Position numbers and translations under genes: made by a program. Source: Bagarius yarrelli (lineage: Eukaryota > Chordata > Actinopteri > Siluriformes > Sisoridae). Taken from it: a stretch of DNA of 64,000 nucleotides. The stretch spans positions 141,001-205,000 of the forward strand of contig VCAZ01000238.1 of assembly GCA_005784505.1 (NCBI GenBank), written 5' to 3'. Below the pieces are notes generated by a model. It did no database searches. It was not told where the DNA came from and saw nothing but the letters and a program-made list of their open reading frames with translations. Shown here piece by piece: positions 36,481 to 49,647 of this stretch. The first letter of the stretch is position 1; each line of letters begins with the position of its first letter.

Positions 36481-36542
36481 TTTTTTGCATTGTGTAAATT
36501 TATGAAGCCAGACCAAGGAAGCCATACCGAAGACTAGGCATT

Positions 36543-36809
36543 TTATGCTAGCAGCTCAGAAACACCTAGGTCACCCTGTGTCTTGGGACAAGTTCGGACA
36601 AAGTGCCCTGTCTCACCGCCTTTAAAATATTTTATCTCTGTGTCTGATGTATCATAGATGCTGTAATCATAGCCATCAATAGTAAATTTAAACACAGAAT
36701 TCAGCTTTTTCACACCTTTAAAAACCATAAACACATACCTCCTGAAAGACACCGCATGTGGATTTACTACCAATGGGGGTTCTTTTAATGGGGGAGACTG
36801 AACGCCCAC
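36543..36809 (-). pseudogene. LINE-type ORF1 (zinc-knuckle) fragment
   Basis: The frame contains RRYVFMVFKGVKKLNSVFKF, then IDGYDYSIYDTSDTEIKYFK and GGETGHFVRTCP. This follows the pattern of the RNA-binding region and CCHC knuckle found in ORF1 of fish LINE elements. The first knuckle cysteines are replaced (YFKGG instead of CxxC), so the domain is broken. The fragment is isolated. Confidence 0.6.
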
Positions 36810-37054
36810 ACAGAGACAGATTCAGATCACTAAGAGTAAATTAGGAATGTTAGAAAGGATCACATTCTTAACTTTTGAACTCAAACAATCTTATATTTAT
36901 CATTTATCACCGCAGTTTCCTGGATCAGTTTTTTAACTTTGTCCTCATCTCACAAAAGCAACAATCGCCCTGTTCATGCAAGAGACAGAAACAGACCCAT
37001 TCTCATGACCAATCACATCGCCAAAGGCAATCGCACACTCGCCTTACACTCCAC

Positions 37055-37058
<4 letters not shown>

Positions 37059-37101
<43 letters not shown>

Positions 37102-37500
37102 AGAGAAAGGAAAAAAACAAACAAACAATGGTTCAATACACAAAGGGATGGATAAACAGATTTAGAAATGAACAAAAAAAGTAGAGAATGACTAGACATA
37201 CATGAATAAATGAACAGAGTGTTCAGGTGGGAAAATAGATGGGTGGATGGATAAAATAATGACTAGACAATTAAATAGGTGGAAGGGTAAAGACACAGGT
37301 GGATGGATGGATGGACAGACAGATGGAAAATAAATGACAGATTGGAAAAATAGATGGACAAACAACGGATAAAATGACTAATAGATGGATAGATGGATGG
37401 ATGGATGGATGGATGGATTAGGTGGATAGATAGTTGGGTGTATAAATAGGTCAATGTAAGGATGGATGGATGGATGGATGGATGAATGAATACTGTGATA
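37059..37500. repeat. (GA)n run and GGAT/GATA-type tetranucleotide repeats
   Basis: A pure GA run (37059-37096) is followed by ATGGATGG and related tetranucleotide stretches to about 37490, with interruptions. Confidence 0.85.
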
Positions 37501-38539
37501 TTCTGAAGTGCACACGAGTGTGTAAGGAAAATACTAAAACAATAAAACACTGCTAAAATATTAAAAATCTTATTGCAAATAAGAATTCAGTTTTGAAAAA
37601 ATCAATTAAATGAATCAGTAATGAAGAGGAAAATCGAATGGATTATATTGGCTTCCGGATTGTCAGGAAATTGTTTGTGAATATTGTATTTTAGTCTCAT
37701 TGATTATATTTTACTAGGTCTGAACAGAATTTGACTCTTTCAGCTGAATCTTTAAAGATGGTGCTCACACAGACGAGGCTTAACCCGTGTGGGTGTGTGT
37801 CTGTTGGGTGTTTGGGCGTACAAATCAAACATACAAAGCTTGAGAAAGAGAGAAAATAATGGAAATAGTTTACAACTAGTTCCAGTTATTCGTCGTGTGT
37901 TTCTGCTCTTTAAACAAAGAAAGTGTTTACAAACACATCTGGAAGAACAGAACATTTGCTTTATCTACTCAAAAAAGACAGAGCCCACCGAGCACAGAGT
38001 CGTCCCAGCAGCGGTTCCAGACCATCATTATTCAGATTTATTACTTCAGAAACAAGAAATAATCTTCATTCCATTATATTTCTCTTAAATATGTGATAAG
38101 TTTTGCAGTCTGTGAACTCTGACCCGCTTTATAAGCGTACGCCAATAAGCAGATGTGTGAGATGGTTTGATGTTATTATAATGTTATAATAGGACGTCGC
38201 AGCGATGAGCAGTAACAGTAGGTTTTTATGGAAGTCTCTGAGGAGGAGCGTGTGGAGGAACTGGAGATTCTTATCACGCTTTATTTTCTTGTCTTTTTTT
38301 AACACCACATGCCTTGGAGAACAACACGGGACGCGGCATCAGACGCTGCGCTCCTTATGATGAATAGTTGCATGCTGTTTAAACAGTGTAGAGGATAAAA
38401 CGAAGATGAGGACGAGGATGAAAAATAACAGCATCAGGGTTGCCATGTTACAGAGAATCAACACTGGGAGGTGGTGTGATGAAGCAGAGTTACATGAAGT
38501 GGATTCATTATTCTAAAACATCACATACTGAAGAGTTTT

Positions 38540-39170
38540 ATTCCTCTTATACATCATTACAATGTAACTCCTCCCCCTTTCTGAAGTGTTTAAATTCATT
38601 ACAGTGTAACCCCTCCCCCTTTCCGAAGGGCCTAAATTATTTACAATGTAACCCCTCCCCCTTTTACAAAGTGGTTAAATTTATTGCAGAATTTACTCCT
38701 CCCCCTTTCCAAAGTGTCTAAATTATTGACAGTGTAACTCCTCCCCCCTTACGAAGTGGTTAAATTCATTGCAGTGTAACTCCTCCCCCTTTACAAAGTG
38801 TCTAAATTATTTACAGTGTAGCTCCTCCCCCTTTTCAAAGTGGTTAAATTCATTACAGTGTAAACTCCTCCCCCTTCTTGAACTGTTTTAAATTATTTAC
38901 AGTGTAAAACTCCTCCCCCTTTACAAAGTGTCTAAATTATTTACAGTGTAACTCTTCCTCTCTGAAATGTTTTAATTCATTACAGTGTAAACCCCCCCTT
39001 ACCAGAGTGTCTAAATTATTTACAGTATAACTCCTCCCCTTTTCCAAAGTGTTTAAATTCATTACAGTGTAACTCCACCTCCTTTCTGAGCTGTTTAATT
39101 TAGTTACAGTGTAACTCCTCCCCCTTTCTGAAGAAGTTAAATTTATTACAGTGTAACCCCCCCTTCCCTC
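38540..39170. repeat. About 41-bp minisatellite (TTACAGTGTAACTCCTCCCC...)n
   Basis: Fifteen or so diverged copies of a unit TTACAGTGTAACTCCTCCCC followed by CTTTCCAAAGTGTCTAAATT. The CTCCTCCCCC core is the best conserved part, and is Sp1/KLF-like. No gene is next to it. Confidence 0.9.
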
Positions 39171-39174
39171 TTAT

Positions 39175-40320
39175 TCTTCAGATCTGAGGATGGTTATCGT
39201 TAGCACCCTGGCGTTGCTGTGTTGTTACAGATCCTGTTGAAAACTTTAGTTGTGACCTGCAATCTTTAAAATTCCCGTTTGTATGTAAGAACATCACTAT
39301 GCAGAAAGCAGAGCTAAAACCAGCAGCATGTGTGCCAGAAGAACACTTCACTCTGCATGTTCTCACGCCACTGAAGTCTCTGAAGACTCCTTAAACTGCT
39401 GGAGATCATCTGAGGAGCACTGAGCCAGACACGATCCCCTCACCAGATGATGTCGTGGGCTTATTTGTATGATTGCTTGCATATATATAAGTGCATTACA
39501 CAAAGAAGGTGGGTTTTCTGATATAGATGAATTTTGGGGTGGACAGTTGATCTGACAGACAGGATTATTATATTATAATAATATTGTAATTTATAATATT
39601 ATGTCATATTGAAATTTATGCTGATTAAAGAGAGGGAGTGAGAGAAAAAGGGAGGGGAAGAGAGAGAGAGAGAGAGAAGCTGCATTATGGACAGGTTTTA
39701 TGAGCAGCCAATAATGTCTAATGTAGCTGAAAACGGATAAACAAACACTGTGATACTTTGTCAACAGGGTAGAGAAAAAGAAAAAAACCTTTTGTAAATT
39801 TCAGCGTTAGAAGATAATCAAACTCACAGTGATGTAATATCTGTATATCTCGAATACCCACAATGCACCACGGTGAAGGTTTTCATCTGTAATGAATTTG
39901 AATTCCGCCCCCCTGAAGAGAACCTCTTGTTCCACCAATTTACACTTTAAGATTTAGGCTTTTAACACCGTTGGAAAAGTTTCCCAGCAGTCGTTTATCA
40001 TCTTTATCTCGTGTGACACTTTTGGTATCTTTTCTGACAGCCTTTTTTAGACCTCCAGCCAGACGGGTTCCCCAGCCGGCTTTAAAAAGTGTCCCGACTG
40101 TAAAACACTCAGAGCGTTTGAGTGAATCAACCAGACTTCTATAACACCATGTGGTCGCCGGCGAGGACACTTTTAGCTCACAGAGATGGAGACGTAAACA
40201 CACACTGGTCCGAATTTCTGAATGAATGTGACGAAGATAAAAATCAGACCTGCACAGTGGCATTAAAGGAAAAGTGTTTAAAAAGAAAAAAAGCAAACTG
40301 TTTAAGATAAAATCAGCTAC
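39175..40320. other. Intergenic region without a recognisable gene
   Basis: Frames at 39178-39366 and 39940-40296 are open but show no known family or splice context. The minus frame at 39940 (GTLFKAGWGTRLAGGLKKAV) is mildly protein-like but unassigned. Confidence 0.35.
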
Positions 40321-40545
40321 CTATCTATCTGTCTATCTATCTGTCTATCTGTCTGTCTCTCTGTCTGTCTGTCTGTCTGTCTATCGGTCTATCTATCTAT
40401 CTATCTATCTGCCCGCCTGCCTGCCTGTCTGTCTGTCTGTATGTCTATCTATCTAGCTACCTATCTATCTGCCTGCCTGTCGGTCTGTCTGACTGTCCCT
40501 CTGTCTATCTATCTAGCTACCAGTCTATATGCCTGCCTGTCTAGC
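40318..40545. repeat. (TCTA/TCTG)n tetranucleotide microsatellite
   Basis: Interrupted CTAT and CTGT repeats over about 225 bases. (GT)n runs follow at 40640-40720 and 40866-40910. Confidence 0.95.
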
Positions 40546-41214
40546 CATGCTTCAGACGTTTGGCTGACGATTTGTGGGCGGAGCTTCTGACACTCACAAC
40601 TTTAATCAAACCTATTAAACTCATTTGATAAAAAACTTACGTGCGTATGTGTGTATGTGTGTGTATGTGTGTGTGTTATTGTGTATGTGTGTGTGTATGT
40701 GTGTGTATGTGGTCTGTGTGTGTGTGGAGACCCTTGAGAAACAGTAAACCGATTACCAGCTCTATAAATAAAGTTGTTGCTCCTGCGGCCGTTTGTCCTC
40801 GAGCTAGAGATCAGTTTCACTGAAAGACAGACAGCACAGATTAAAGCCAGATACACAAGGGGGAGTGTGTGAGCGTGTGTGTGTGTGTGTGTGTGTTTGT
40901 GTGAGTGTATGTGTGGGTGGGTGGGAGGATGCTAACACAATTAACCACCCCCCATACACAAACACATAAACAGAGTCCGGAGAAACTCCTATGAGCTGAT
41001 TTATCACACCGGTTTCCAACATGATGCAGCTTCTGCCTCTAATCCTGTCTGATTTCCTGTTTAATAAAAAACAAACAAACACACACACACACACACATGT
41101 TCATTCACATCCAGAGGTGTGGCAATGGGGCAGACAAGGCAGGTAGTTTTCACTACAGCAGGGGGTCATCAGGGGGACCGGGTTTGGATTAGTGCAGGTC
41201 TCAGTCAGCAGTGT

Positions 41215-41700
41215 GTGTTATGAACACCTCAAAAACAAAGGTGCTCATTCTGGACTTTAAGAGGCGCCGTACTGATGAACCAGCCCATACACTCACCCCC
41301 AACATGCTACATCAATGGAAACTGCATTAAAAGGGTCCATAGACACATGTTTTAGTCTGTTAACACCTCAGCACCAGTCAAAAAGACAGTGTACTGCATT
41401 TTAGTGTGTTACTCCAGTTCCACCACAGCAAATAAAGTACTCCAAAAAATAATTACACCGTCCAAAAAATCACTGGCTGCTAAATACCCTCCTTGGAAAG
41501 CACTGCTCACTCCTATTATCTTTCAACGGCCAAACACATCATAAAAGACACATCCCCTCCTGGACACCACCTGTTTGATCTTCTGCCTTGAGGAAGGCGG
41601 TGAAGATCCCGCCCGCAAAAACCTGCACGCTTGCAGAAGAAGTTTTCTACCAGGACTTTGAACTCATCAAAGCACTAATGTGAAAATTCTTTTTTAACCA
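41215..41700 (+). pseudogene. LINE reverse-transcriptase C-terminal fragment
   Basis: Plus-strand translation in shifted frames gives NTSKTKVLILDF, TDEPAHTLTPN, VQKITGC, STAKHIIKDTSPPGHHLFDL and a closing RRSFLPGL. This is the order found at the C-terminal end of CR1/L2-like ORF2 proteins in fish. Stops and frameshifts show it is dead. Confidence 0.65.
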
Positions 41701-41867
41701 GCACATTCTCTTAACTATAGACACTAAAATCATTCAACTCTCTTCGGTCTGTACTGCTGCTGCTACACAACAGACAACATACAAAACTAGTGCATAATAT
41801 CAATCTGCAATATCACAGTCTGATCACTTTATCTAACAGAGATACAGTATCTGCAGTACATTCATTT

Positions 41868-42060
41868 ATTCATCTTCTATACCTGTTTATTCCATAATTC
41901 GGGGTCACAGGGATCTGCTGGAGTCTATCCCAGCCAGAGGGGGACACCCTGGACAGGTTACCAGTCCATCACAGGGCCACAAACACACACCACACACACA
42001 CACACACACACATTCCTATGGGCAATTTAGAATCACCAAACAATCTAACATACATGTTTT
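41868..42060. repeat. Dispersed repeat with CA run
   Basis: The CATCTTCTATACCTGTTTAT and GGGGTCACAGGGATCTGCTG text is a widespread fish repeat. An inverted relative lies at 62215-62375 (CAGCAGATCCCTGTGACCCT). Confidence 0.6.
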
Positions 42061-42760
42061 TGGAGCCGATCCCTGATGCAGTCCCACCTCCACTTTGAAC
42101 TCCTCTGTCTGATCTACTGCATACCTCATCACTGTCCTGCTCCTCTCATACATATCCTGCACCACCCTGACATCTTCTCACTCACTAAAATCCTGTTAAA
42201 CAATCGAGTAAGAATTTCCACTGCTGCCCTCTTCTAGACATTTCCACAGTTCCACTGGTATTTTATCAGGACCAACCGCCTTTTCCTCTTTACATCCTCT
42301 TCAAAGCCATCCTAACTTCGCATGTATTAATCCTAATAACTTCCTGCTCCACATTGTTTACCTCTTCTAACCCTTTTTTCCCTTTCATTCTCCTCGTTCA
42401 TCAAAACTTCAAAGTACCCCTTCCATCTTCTCCTCACTTGTGAGCACCTTTCTATCTCGATCCTTAATAACTCTAAGCTGCACATCCTTCCTATCTCGAT
42501 CCCTCTGCCTTGCTAACCTGTACAAGTCTTTCTCTCCTTCTCTACTGTCTAACTTAGTGTATAACTCAGCAATTGCCTTCTGCTTTGGCTTTAGCATTCC
42601 TCTCACTCTGTGCTGCAAATTCTTATATTTCCTGTCTCTACTTCCTCAGTCTTTTCCCATATGCCACTTTTTCTTGGCTAATCTCCTTCTCTGTATACTA
42701 TCCTGGACTTCCTTATTCCACCACCAAGTCTCCTTATCTTCCCCATAGGGATGCTAGCTT
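42060..42760 (-). pseudogene. LINE ORF2-like fragment
   Basis: The minus-strand frame around 42409-42618 contains EKDLYRLARQRDRDRKDVQL, then RVIKDRDRKVLTSEEKMEG, a signature of the region before the reverse-transcriptase domain in a fish LINE group. Flanking minus-strand text fits the same element with breaks. Confidence 0.6.
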
Positions 42761-42999
42761 AAAAAACAGCCATAAATATATTAATCATGTGAGTTGCTGG
42801 TAGTTTTAGTTAGGTGCAAAAAGTGGGTTTCGCTATGGTGCTAATTAGTCCTATTGAATTTTCATCAATAATCCAGAAATTTATACAAGAAATAAATCTC
42901 GCAATTCAATGAGGACAAAAGTAATGGCACCCTATAAAGGAGGATGTAGGAGGAGTCTGTGGTGAAACCGGGGTGTTGCAGTGGTTGAAGCTGTGTTTT

Positions 43000-43314
43000 T
43001 AAAAGGTACACACACACACACGCACACAAACACAGACTCTCTTGTTAAGTCGTTTTATCCATTTTTCTCTGTGATTCGCCTTATATGGAGATTTGTGGGC
43101 GTGGCCAAGAGCCAGACTGTAAAGGGAAGGAACTAAAGCTTTATGAATGGTGTTAAAAATACGGTCAGATGACACGACTGTTGTGTGTGAAAACACGCTC
43201 AAGCTTTGCGTGTGTGTGTGTGTGTGTGTGTGCTCACGCAAGTGGGTGGAAATTAACAGAAAAATAATTTTAAAACGCCATATGCTTCTGCTCCTGAATG
43301 AACTGATAGAGTTT

Positions 43315-43352
<38 letters not shown>

Positions 43353-44200
43353 CCGTTACGAACACTAATTTCAGCTTTCAGTGTGTGTGAGTTAAGAAAT
43401 TATTATAAACAATGGATTTTAAGGGTGTGTAAACTTTATTGTTTATACTGTAGGAAGATTTTACTGGAGGATTCGAGTGTTTATTTTAAGCCTTTATTTA
43501 ACATTACATTTATTTAAGCAGCAGACGACTCAGTGTCTGATCTCCAGTCTGATCTCAGAGAAAACTGAACTAAAAAACAAATCATTAAGGTGAAAGAACA
43601 AAGAAACTTTAAACAATAAAATCAGATTAAAAAATAATCAAAAGTATCGTAAAAAAAAACCCATTCGGATTCAGAAACCTTTAGAAACACTTTAACATCT
43701 TTAACACATTAAAACTCCGCCTGTCACAGAACTCCACTGAATCAGAAAACATCACACCAAATATTACAAAAAAAAACACAACTGTTTAAAAAAAACTGAA
43801 TCTTTCGTTTCCTCTTCGATTAAAGCAAATAAATTCAACAGAATTAACAAAAAAACATTGAACAAACCATAAACTAACTTTTATAAATAATAAACGCAAA
43901 TGCAGTTAAAATCTTCTTTAATAAATATGGACTAAAAAAAGAGAGTGAGAGCGAGAGAGACAGAAAGAGAGAGAGCAAAAGAGAAAAAGAGACAGAGAGA
44001 TAGAAAAAGTGTGTGTGAGAGAAAGAGAGAGACAGAGACAGACAAAGAGAGAGAGAAAGAGAGAGAAAGACAGAGACAGAGAGAGAAAGAAGTTAAGAAA
44101 CAATAAAGAAAGGAGAAAAAAAAGAAAAATGCAAAAAAAAAAAAAAAAGAATTAAAAGTAACAAAAATACAAGTCGTGTTTGTTTGTTTTTATATGTTTG
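43000..44200. other. Intergenic DNA beyond the mindy4 3' end, with CA/GT and GA repeats
   Basis: (CA)n or (GT)n runs lie at 43008-43022, 43208-43230 and 43316-43347, and a GA-rich tract at 43935-44090. No coding potential is seen. Confidence 0.6.
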
Positions 44201-44207
44201 CTGTTAA

Positions 44208-44213
44208 TTTATT
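44208..44213 (-). terminator. Candidate poly(A) signal of mindy4
   Basis: AATAAA on the minus strand about 420 bases after the mindy4 stop codon. The (CACACACT)n block at 44370-44460 would lie in the 3' UTR. Confidence 0.4.
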
Positions 44214-44365
44214 ATGCGTTATTTGTTAATTAGCTGTGAGAGATTATCTAAACGTTTCTTTGACGTTCTTTAGTAACTAATGGCGCTTCGCTACACGGAG
44301 GCTCAAACTGCTGTAGGAGATGAACAGGCTCAAGACTCAACTTCACCGGGAACACACACTGCTGC

Positions 44366-44480
44366 AGCACACACACACACACTCACACACACTCACACAC
44401 ACTCACACACACTCACACACACTCACACACACTCACACACACTCACACACACTCACACACCACACAACACACACACTACA
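44366..44480. repeat. Octanucleotide microsatellite (CACACACT)n
   Basis: A regular CACACACT unit repeats about ten times, then degrades. It probably lies in the mindy4 3' UTR, transcribed as (AGTGTGTG)n. Confidence 0.9.
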
Positions 44481-44633
44481 CACTCACACGGGTTATAAAG
44501 CTGTGTGACAGTATTATTAGTTTTACTGTGAGTTGGCGCCCTCTAGCGCTCAGTCACTGCAATGACAAAGGAGTGAACTCAAATAGCAGCAACATTTAAA
44601 ACTAATTTTTAAAAAAGCTGATCAATTTTCATA

Positions 44634-44714
44634 TCAGAGGATGGGTTCGCTTTCATTCCAGTTCACAGCCGCGTCTGTCCATCTGCAAAACACACACACG
44701 CACGCACACACACA

Positions 44715-44750
<36 letters not shown>

Positions 44751-45077
44751 GCACGCACGCACGCACGCACGCACGCACACGCACGCACGCACACACACGC
44801 ACGCACACACACGCACACACGCACGCACGCACGACACCACGCACACACAACGCACACACACACACGCCACACGCAAGCACGCGCACACACACGCACACGC
44901 ACACACACACACACACGCACACACACGCACATAAATTTCTGCTCTGGTGTTTATTGTTTCTTTGTTGTATTTATTTCTCGAGAAACGAACCTGGTCCTAA
45001 TGCAGAGCTCCAGCGGGGGTGTGAGATCCGATTCCGGTTTCTTAGCATCTGCCGTTTTTATAGCTGGATCTGAAACA

Positions 45078-45115
<38 letters not shown>

Positions 45116-46271
45116 TACGGATAGGGCAGATTTCTCGTTTTTATCAGATCACACAGTTAGATATGTTGTATTCGACACACTCACACACTGTTAATCTGAT
45201 GGGTTCCTGCTGGTTGGCCAACCCGTCGTAGTAATACAGCTCAAAGTGTCTCGGGCTCCTCTGGCTGGATGATGTCAGATCTTCAGATGGTGAGAAGAGG
45301 ACACTGAAGTGACTTTCACTGCACACCACCCAGATGGGAAACCGCGGATTCTTTAGGTACCAGCCCACCTGCAGACCAGTACAGATATACAGGATTCCTA
45401 ATGGACACTAACGGAGATTAATTCCACACCAGAACTTTCTGTTATTTTGGAACCACCGATATCTATTATCATAAACCATTGTTATAATATAAAAAGGAAA
45501 GAAAGAAAGAAAAAAGAAAGAAAAGAAAAGAAAGAATGGGGAAAGCAATAAGAAAAAAGAAAAAGAAGAAAGAAGAAAAGAAATGGGGGGGAGGGGACAC
45601 AAAAAAAGAACAAAGAAAAAGAGAAAGGGGAATACAAGAAAGAAAATAATAAAGAAAAGAGAGAGAGAACAGGAGATAAAATACAAGAAAGAAAGAAAAA
45701 AGAAAATAATGAACAAAAGAGAGAGAGAACAAGAGATGAAATACAAGAAAGGAAAAAGTGAGAAAGAAAGAATGGTAATACAAAAAGAAAAGAAAGGGGG
45801 AAACAAGAGAAAGAAGAGAAAGAAGCAAGAAAGAAAGGAAAGGATACAAGAAAAGAAAAGAAAAGAGAAAAAGAGGAGGGAGGAGAACAAGAAAGACAAA
45901 GAGAAAAGATTTGGGACAGAAAGAAAGATGACGAGGGACAAGGGGGGGGGGGGGAGGGGGGGGGGGATACAAAGGAAAGAAAAAGAACAAAGAAAAGAGA
46001 GAAGAACCAGAGGAAAGGGGGAGGTGAAAAGACAGAAAAGGGGAAGGGAAGGGAGTGAAGATACAAGAAGAAATAAAGAGAAAAGAGGAGAGAACAGGAG
46101 AAAAACAGAACAAGAAAGAAAAAGGAAAAAAAAAAAAGAGAGAGAGGAACAAGAACAGAGAGAAGAGATGAAAAGAGAGAGAGAACAAGAGATGAAATAC
46201 AAGAAAGGAAAAAGACAGAAAGAAAGAAATGGGTAATACAAAAAAGAACAAAGAAAAAAGGGGAATACAAA

Positions 46272-46304
<33 letters not shown>

Positions 46305-49300
46305 AGAACGAAAGGGAATACAAGGAAGAAAATAATGAAAAAAGAGAGAGAACAAAAGATGAAATACAAGAAAGAAAGAAATGGAACTACCGGTCTGGCG
46401 CCATCTTGTGATGGGTTTGTATTAAACTGAATTAAAGCCCAGTTTACAGAACTGCGTTGTGAAAAGAGACAGTCAACAACAGCACTAGCAGTTAAAGTGA
46501 ATTGACAGGGGAAAGGGGGCGGAGCTTCAAAATAAATCACCCAAATGTAATAAGCAGCCTATCAGAGAGCTGATCTAAAATAACGAGAAAAGAGAGTAAT
46601 TGCAGATGGGTTCGGGTTTGAGTGTTTGAGATATTAAATAAAAGCACTTATGTTATCAAATCCTGAGAATAACCAATAAAAACCTCACACACTCTTTTCT
46701 GAGGAACGGTGCGAGTGTGTCCACGAGTGTCTGAGATTTTCTCACCTTACAGATGTTGTAATGTTCGTACAGAGACAGCAGTCCAATGTCACCCCGTTCT
46801 CTGATGCCCTTCAGCAGCGTGAAATTTCCGTTACCGGAGTCGAGTTTCATCTCGTCATCAAAGACGTTGGAAACGGCGCGTCCACAGAGCAGCAGGTTCA
46901 CCAGTTCCTGAGAAGAATAGAACAAAATAAAATAAAATAAATACAAATCCATGGACTTCCTGTTACAGACCGCCCCGCCCCTCATTAGAGAAATAAATAC
47001 CCATGTGACCCTTAGAGGAGACGGTCTGGGGACCCCCGGGTTAAACGGTAATCAGTCTTTTTTTATCAGATGGAAATTGTTTTCTTGCTTATTAGGATAT
47101 AGAGAGATAGAGAATGAGAAAGAAAGAGAGGGAATGAGACAGAAGGAGACAGAGAGAGGAGGTGAAAGTGAGAGAGGGTAAGAGAGAGAAAGACAGGGAG
47201 ATAGAGAATGAGAGAGAGCGAGAGACAGAGAGAGAGAGACAGAGACAGAGAGAAAGTGAAAGCAAGAGAGAGTGAGAGAAAGACAGAGAGAGAGAGACAG
47301 GGAGATAGAGAATGAAAGAGAAAGTGAGAGAGTGATATAGAAGGAAAGGGAGTGAGACAGAGAGAGACAGAGAGAGAGAAAGTGAAGCGAGGGAGGGAGA
47401 GTGAGGAGAGAGAGAAAATATTTATAAAAAAAACAATAAAAGGAGAAGAGAAATATCTAATTATCTAAACACGGATTAGTTTCTTTAAAATTCTTTTTCT
47501 AAACATTTTAAACATTTTACTTCTAAATAAAAAGTGAGCGCGAGTCTGTAAATCTTCGGTGTCCTTTGGGACACGCGGGGTTCGGTATTAAACCCAAACC
47601 CTTTGGACTTTTATTGTATTTAAATGTTCGTGTTAAGTGAATCGGACAGTCAGGATTTATCATCGCAGTGAAATGACGTCCTTTCAGTGAATTAAACCGC
47701 ATCAGCGCTCCAGACACGTCGCCCGGAATCACGTACTAACCTGCGTGCAGTAGCCGTGTGCACCAATCAAAGTGGAAGTGGGGACGTCCATGTCCCCTCT
47801 CACCCTGCCGCGCAAAAGGAAAAAGGAATGAATCCGCCGCTTTAATGCAGCAGTGCACCTGTTTGAGTGACAGAGTCTGTGTGCAGGAAATGAAGCGTTA
47901 CCTGGCAATCGTTCTGGACAGGACAGCGGAGACGAAGAGCAGGACGCAGCCAAACGGACCCGACTCGAACTGGAGGAAATAATAATAATGTAATAATAAT
48001 AATAATCATCAGCGGTCTGGAAGAATGGCTGCACTGATCCGGACGTGTGATCCAGATGTTAGTCACACGGTGTCAGATCAGTGAAACGTACCTGCTGAAT
48101 GTGCTGTTCGATCAGCAGCTTTAAGTCATCTAAGCTCTGAACTTCCACACAGGTGATCTACAGAGATTAAAAAAATCATTTATACACTAAAAATAAACAG
48201 GAAGATATAAAAACGGTCTTTTGTGATTGGTTCAATTTAAAGACCTTTTTATGAAGGGGGCGTGGCCTCTGTGTCTGTCAGTCTTAGCAAAGGGGTTGTG
48301 GCCTGTAAATCAGACCCATTAAAGAAGGCCACACCTCCTCTGAAGGGTCTGACTTACAGGCCACGCCTCCTTCAAAAAGTCTGACTCACAAGGAGAGTGA
48401 GACACTTAAAGACTCAGGACTCACAATCAGAACAGTTTTTTCCATGAGTCATGAAATAAGATCTGATTAAAGAAACAAATTCTTCACCATCTCCAGAATG
48501 CCGTCAGATCTGTAGCAGCCGGTGGGGGTGAAGTGACTCCGCCCTGAGTTTCTGTGGACAGACGGTGAGCAGGTGAGGACCTGTTTATGATCAAACTAAA
48601 CTTAACTTCATTCCACCTCCATGTTTAATAACTCATAACTTTCTTACACTGCGACGGTGACGTTCTTCCTGTCTGCGGCTCTCCACAGGATTCCAGCCAC
48701 GGCATCGCACAGGCACTTCGTTCTCACCGCGTCAGACAGTCTCCTTAAAAACAAGCACGATAAATTTAGATGTGAAACTTTTCAGGGAAACGCTGGAGGC
48801 AGTGATGTGTGAAAGCTCTTACTCAGAAAGTGTCTCACTGCTGCTTTCTTCGAAAAGAAGCTTCTGGAGAACGGCGGCCTGAACAGCGGCGAGGACTCCA
48901 CACGGCCCACCCTGCACACAGCGTCATTACACAGAGCTGGTCATTACAGCAGCTGGACCCTGAACACCTCGAATCATTGCACAGACGCGCGGGTGTGTGA
49001 CGTTAAATGACTACTGTAGATTATGTTTGGTCTGATCTCCCAGTCCCATAAGCAAATGGGTTAAAAAGGAACTCGTCATTTATTCTATATCTGTCTTTCA
49101 AATTGATTTTATTATTTTGTTTATTTTTAATTATTGTATTTTTTTACTTTGTTGTTGCTGTTGATTTATTTAATTATGGAACATTTTGCTCAAAATATTC
49201 ATTTATTTTCATATGTTATAATAATTTAATACCATATTAATGTATTTATTTTATTTATCTTTCCTAATTAATTCATTTAATTTATTCATTTATTAGGAAA

Positions 49301-49571
49301 TAAAGATTCATGTTTATTCAGTATTTTATAACTCGTTTCCTTTTTATTATTTAAATTATTTATTGCTCCAATTCATTTAATTCTTTTATTGTCATTCTTT
49401 TATTTTTGGAAATGTTTGCTTGAATTTTTTGTCCATTTATTTATGTTTTTACTGATTTAATTAATGTAAAACATTCACTTTTATTTATTCAGTGATTCAT
49501 TTCTCATCTCGTTTTCTGTGTCCATTAAAAATCGTTCTCCTGCTGAAAAATTCCTGAAATCTTGGAGAAAC

Positions 49572-49647
<76 letters not shown>

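Noticed and set aside
38540..39170. CRISPR-like spacing of CTCCTCCCCC cores
   Set aside because: The sequence between cores is itself repeated; a diverged minisatellite.
44634..44934. Cys/Val/Arg and His/Thr/Arg-rich frames
   Set aside because: Translated CACG/CACA array. Only the last codons of the minus frame (WTDAAVNWNESEPI) are real, as mindy4 exon 18.
45408..46540. Three overlapping long Phe/Ser/Leu frames and a plus-strand Lys/Glu frame
   Set aside because: All come from the GAAA/GAGA tract in a mindy4 intron; several frames open at once is typical of simple repeats.
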